Source of the DNA: Rhizobiales bacterium TNE-4
Lineage (GTDB): Bacteria; Pseudomonadota; Alphaproteobacteria; Rhizobiales; Beijerinckiaceae
Assembly: GCA_019083985.1 (NCBI GenBank)
Contig: JAHRCV010000004.1
Span: 1-64,000 of the forward strand
Reading direction: 5' to 3'
DNA: 64,000 nt
The stretch's first letter is position 1. Each line of letters starts with the position of its first letter. Below are positions 62,626 to 64,000 of the stretch, piece after piece. The translations under genes were made by a program, and so were the position numbers. The notes beneath the pieces are model-generated. The model was not told where the DNA came from, did not search any database, and worked only from the letters and a program-made list of their open reading frames with translations.

Positions 62626-63755
62626 GCAGCCACCTCCAGACGACGCCCATTCGCATCGAACTTCATGCTGTCTGGAATTTCGACGTCCGGCAAATCGCCT
62701 TGAGCGCCGGCCTGGAACACGAAAGAAAGTACGGTTGCAACGGCACGATAGAGATCGCCATGGATCTCGCCGCCGATCTCCGACGTGTAGTAAAGCGCAC
62801 GGGCCAGAGGCGGGATGCTCAGAATGGGGATATCGCTCTGCGCGGCCTCATCCTTGATCCGTGCAGCGATCACATCCGTGCCCTTGGCAACGATTGTGGG
62901 AGCAGAACCTTCAGCAAAATCATATTTAAGCGCAACGGCGAAATGCTGCGGGTTGGTGATGACCACTTGCGCCTCACCGATATTGGCAACGGAACCACGT
63001 TCGGCGGCTTCACGCTGCAATTGCCGGATCCGTTGCTTAACTTCAGGCGAGCCTTCGGTCTGCTTGTGCTCTTCTTTCATTTCCTGGCGTGACATCAGCA
63101 TTTTTTGATTATGACGCCACCATTGGATACCGGCATCCAAAGCGCCAATCACGGCAATGCCGCCAATCAGCAACAGCAAAGTCGAAATAAACAAGGCGCC
63201 GACCCGCTCGGCGCCCGTCTCGATTGGAACCGAAGAGAGCTCCAAAAGCTCGGGAAGGATCGAAACCAAAAAGACAAAGCCAACAACGCCAAGTGCCGCC
63301 ACCTTCAAGATGGACTTGCCCAGTTCGATCAGCGCATTCATGCCGAACATGCGCGATAAGCCGGAGAGAGGCGAAAGGCGATTGCCCTTGAAGGCCAAGT
63401 TCTTGAAGACGAAATGGAAGCCCCCGAAGGCGACTTGCGCGACGATCGCGGTCAACAGCAAGGGGATGCTAAACAGGATGACTGTGATGATCGGCGAGGA
63501 AAACCGCTCGGCCAGCATCATGTAAAGTGGGATATCGCGCTGCATGGCATCCGTAATCGAGAACCCGTTCCGGAAGCCTGCACTGATATCAAAATAAAGT
63601 GAACGTCCCATCCAGGCGAATTGCAACGCAGCCACGAGAAGGACTGCGCCCATGACCATGTCTTTGGACGTTAAGATCTGACCTTCCTCGATCGCCTGTT
63701 GCCGGCGTCGCTCGGTTGGTTGTTCTGTTTTTTCCTGACCGTCATCCTCTGCCAT
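62622..63755 (-). CDS. flhB: Flagellar export switch protein FlhB
   Basis: A 377-residue export protein. It begins EKTEQPTERRRQQAIEEG, has four membrane segments, and the cytoplasmic domain carries the self-cleavage site as NPQH (TNPQHFAVAL, near 62945-62960 on the minus strand). Most homologues have NPTH; the Asn-Pro pair where cleavage occurs is kept. The switch from hook to filament substrates depends on this site. It starts 2 bases after fliR ends. Confidence 0.94.
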   Translation of the reverse strand: MAEDDGQEKTEQPTERRRQQAIEEGQILTSKDMVMGAVLLVAALQFAWMGRSLYFDISAGFRNGFSITDAMQRDIPLYMMLAERFSSPIITVILFSIPLLLTAIVAQVAFGGFHFVFKNLAFKGNRLSPLSGLSRMFGMNALIELGKSILKVAALGVVGFVFLVSILPELLELSSVPIETGAERVGALFISTLLLLIGGIAVIGALDAGIQWWRHNQKMLMSRQEMKEEHKQTEGSPEVKQRIRQLQREAAERGSVANIGEAQVVITNPQHFAVALKYDFAEGSAPTIVAKGTDVIAARIKDEAAQSDIPILSIPPLARALYYTSEIGGEIHGDLYRAVATVLSFVFQAGAQGDLPDVEIPDSMKFDANGRRLEVAA

Positions 63756-63757
63756 GG

Positions 63758-64000
63758 CTATTTCCCAGTTCCAGCCAGAATGACATCACGCGTGATTTGC
63801 GAAACCACGTGAAGGAAAGACGCAATCGTCTTGCTGAGCGAAGGCAGTGCAATCGTCAACAAGACAAAGCCAACAAAGATCGTGAGCGGAAAACCGATCG
63901 AGAAGATGTTCATCTGTGGCGCTACACGCGTGAGCAAACCTACGATGATATTGACAAAAAAGAGCGCGGCAATCAGAGGCAAGCCGATGATGAAAGCGGC
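63758..64000 (-). CDS. fliR: Flagellar export protein FliR, C-terminal part
   Basis: The last about 80 residues of FliR, open at the window edge. Hydrophobic segments (LIAALFFVNIIVGLLTRVAP and IGFPLTIFVGFVLLTIALPSL) and the APQMNIFSIGFP block are typical. The upstream part lies outside. Confidence 0.9.
   Translation of the reverse strand, partial: AAFIIGLPLIAALFFVNIIVGLLTRVAPQMNIFSIGFPLTIFVGFVLLTIALPSLSKTIASFLHVVSQITRDVILAGTGK

Noticed and set aside
1-64000. CRISPR array, tRNA or rRNA genes
   Set aside because: I saw no regularly spaced short repeats, tRNA cloverleaf or rRNA blocks on either strand.

Overview
This window is from an alphaproteobacterium. The flagellins are short, FlgJ has only the rod-binding half with a separate muramidase gene, and a GT41/TPR glycosyltransferase sits beside the flagellin genes. 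FlhF, FlhG, a FliA-type sigma factor and FlgM point to a polar flagellum with ordered gene expression. I cannot name a genus. The core is moderately GC-rich and the left third clearly more AT-rich.

Layout. (1) 1-1295: two probable prophage genes, the 3' end of a RecT-like annealing protein and an HNH nuclease whose end abuts an insertion sequence. (2) 1289-2488: a complete IS3-family element with overlapping orfA/orfB and a -1 frameshift site. (3) 2701-10841: a tight ten-gene operon: aminotransferase, acyl carrier protein, ketoacyl synthase III, two short-chain dehydrogenases, then NeuD-like transferase / Rieske oxygenase / hexapeptide protein / Rieske oxygenase / hexapeptide protein. It looks like a pathway that builds an ACP-bound acyl group, decorates an amino sugar with it and oxidises the product; I did not recognise a described equivalent. 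(4) 10950-16235: two identical 861-bp degenerate IS copies in direct orientation, flanking a 3.5-kb AT-rich cassette (nucleotidyltransferase-kinase fusion, HAD phosphatase, two little-known proteins). (5) 16516-26697: glycosyltransferases (two GT41, one GT17, two GT-B-like), UDP-galactopyranose mutase, a broken galE and an IS relic.

(6) 26876-64000: flagellar genes. These are an unknown gene, twin flagellins, fliD plus two unknown genes, a lytic transglycosylase, flgL-flgK-flgJ-flgI-flgH-flgG-flgF (minus strand), flgE-flgD-flgC-flgB (minus), fliL and two small genes, a second short FlgE-like protein, motA-motB, fliA-flhG-flhF-flhA (minus), flgP-flgT-flgA-flgM-flgN-like-DUF2802-like (plus), and fliR-flhB plus three accessory genes (minus). 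FlgE (1359 aa) and FlgK (1299 aa) are about two to three times the usual size. FlgP and FlgT suggest a Vibrio-type outer H ring.

Regulation can be read directly. Nine sites match the sigma-54 -24/-12 consensus with exact GG-N10-GC spacing. They lie before the large GT41 gene, fliD, the transglycosylase, flgF, flgB, the short flgE-like gene, motA, flhA and flgP. Both flagellin genes instead carry sigma-28 type TAAA-N15-GCCG promoters, consistent with the fliA and flgM genes here. The sigma-54 site before the GT41-GT-glf operon ties glycosylation to flagellar assembly and makes that GT41 enzyme the best candidate flagellin glycosyltransferase.
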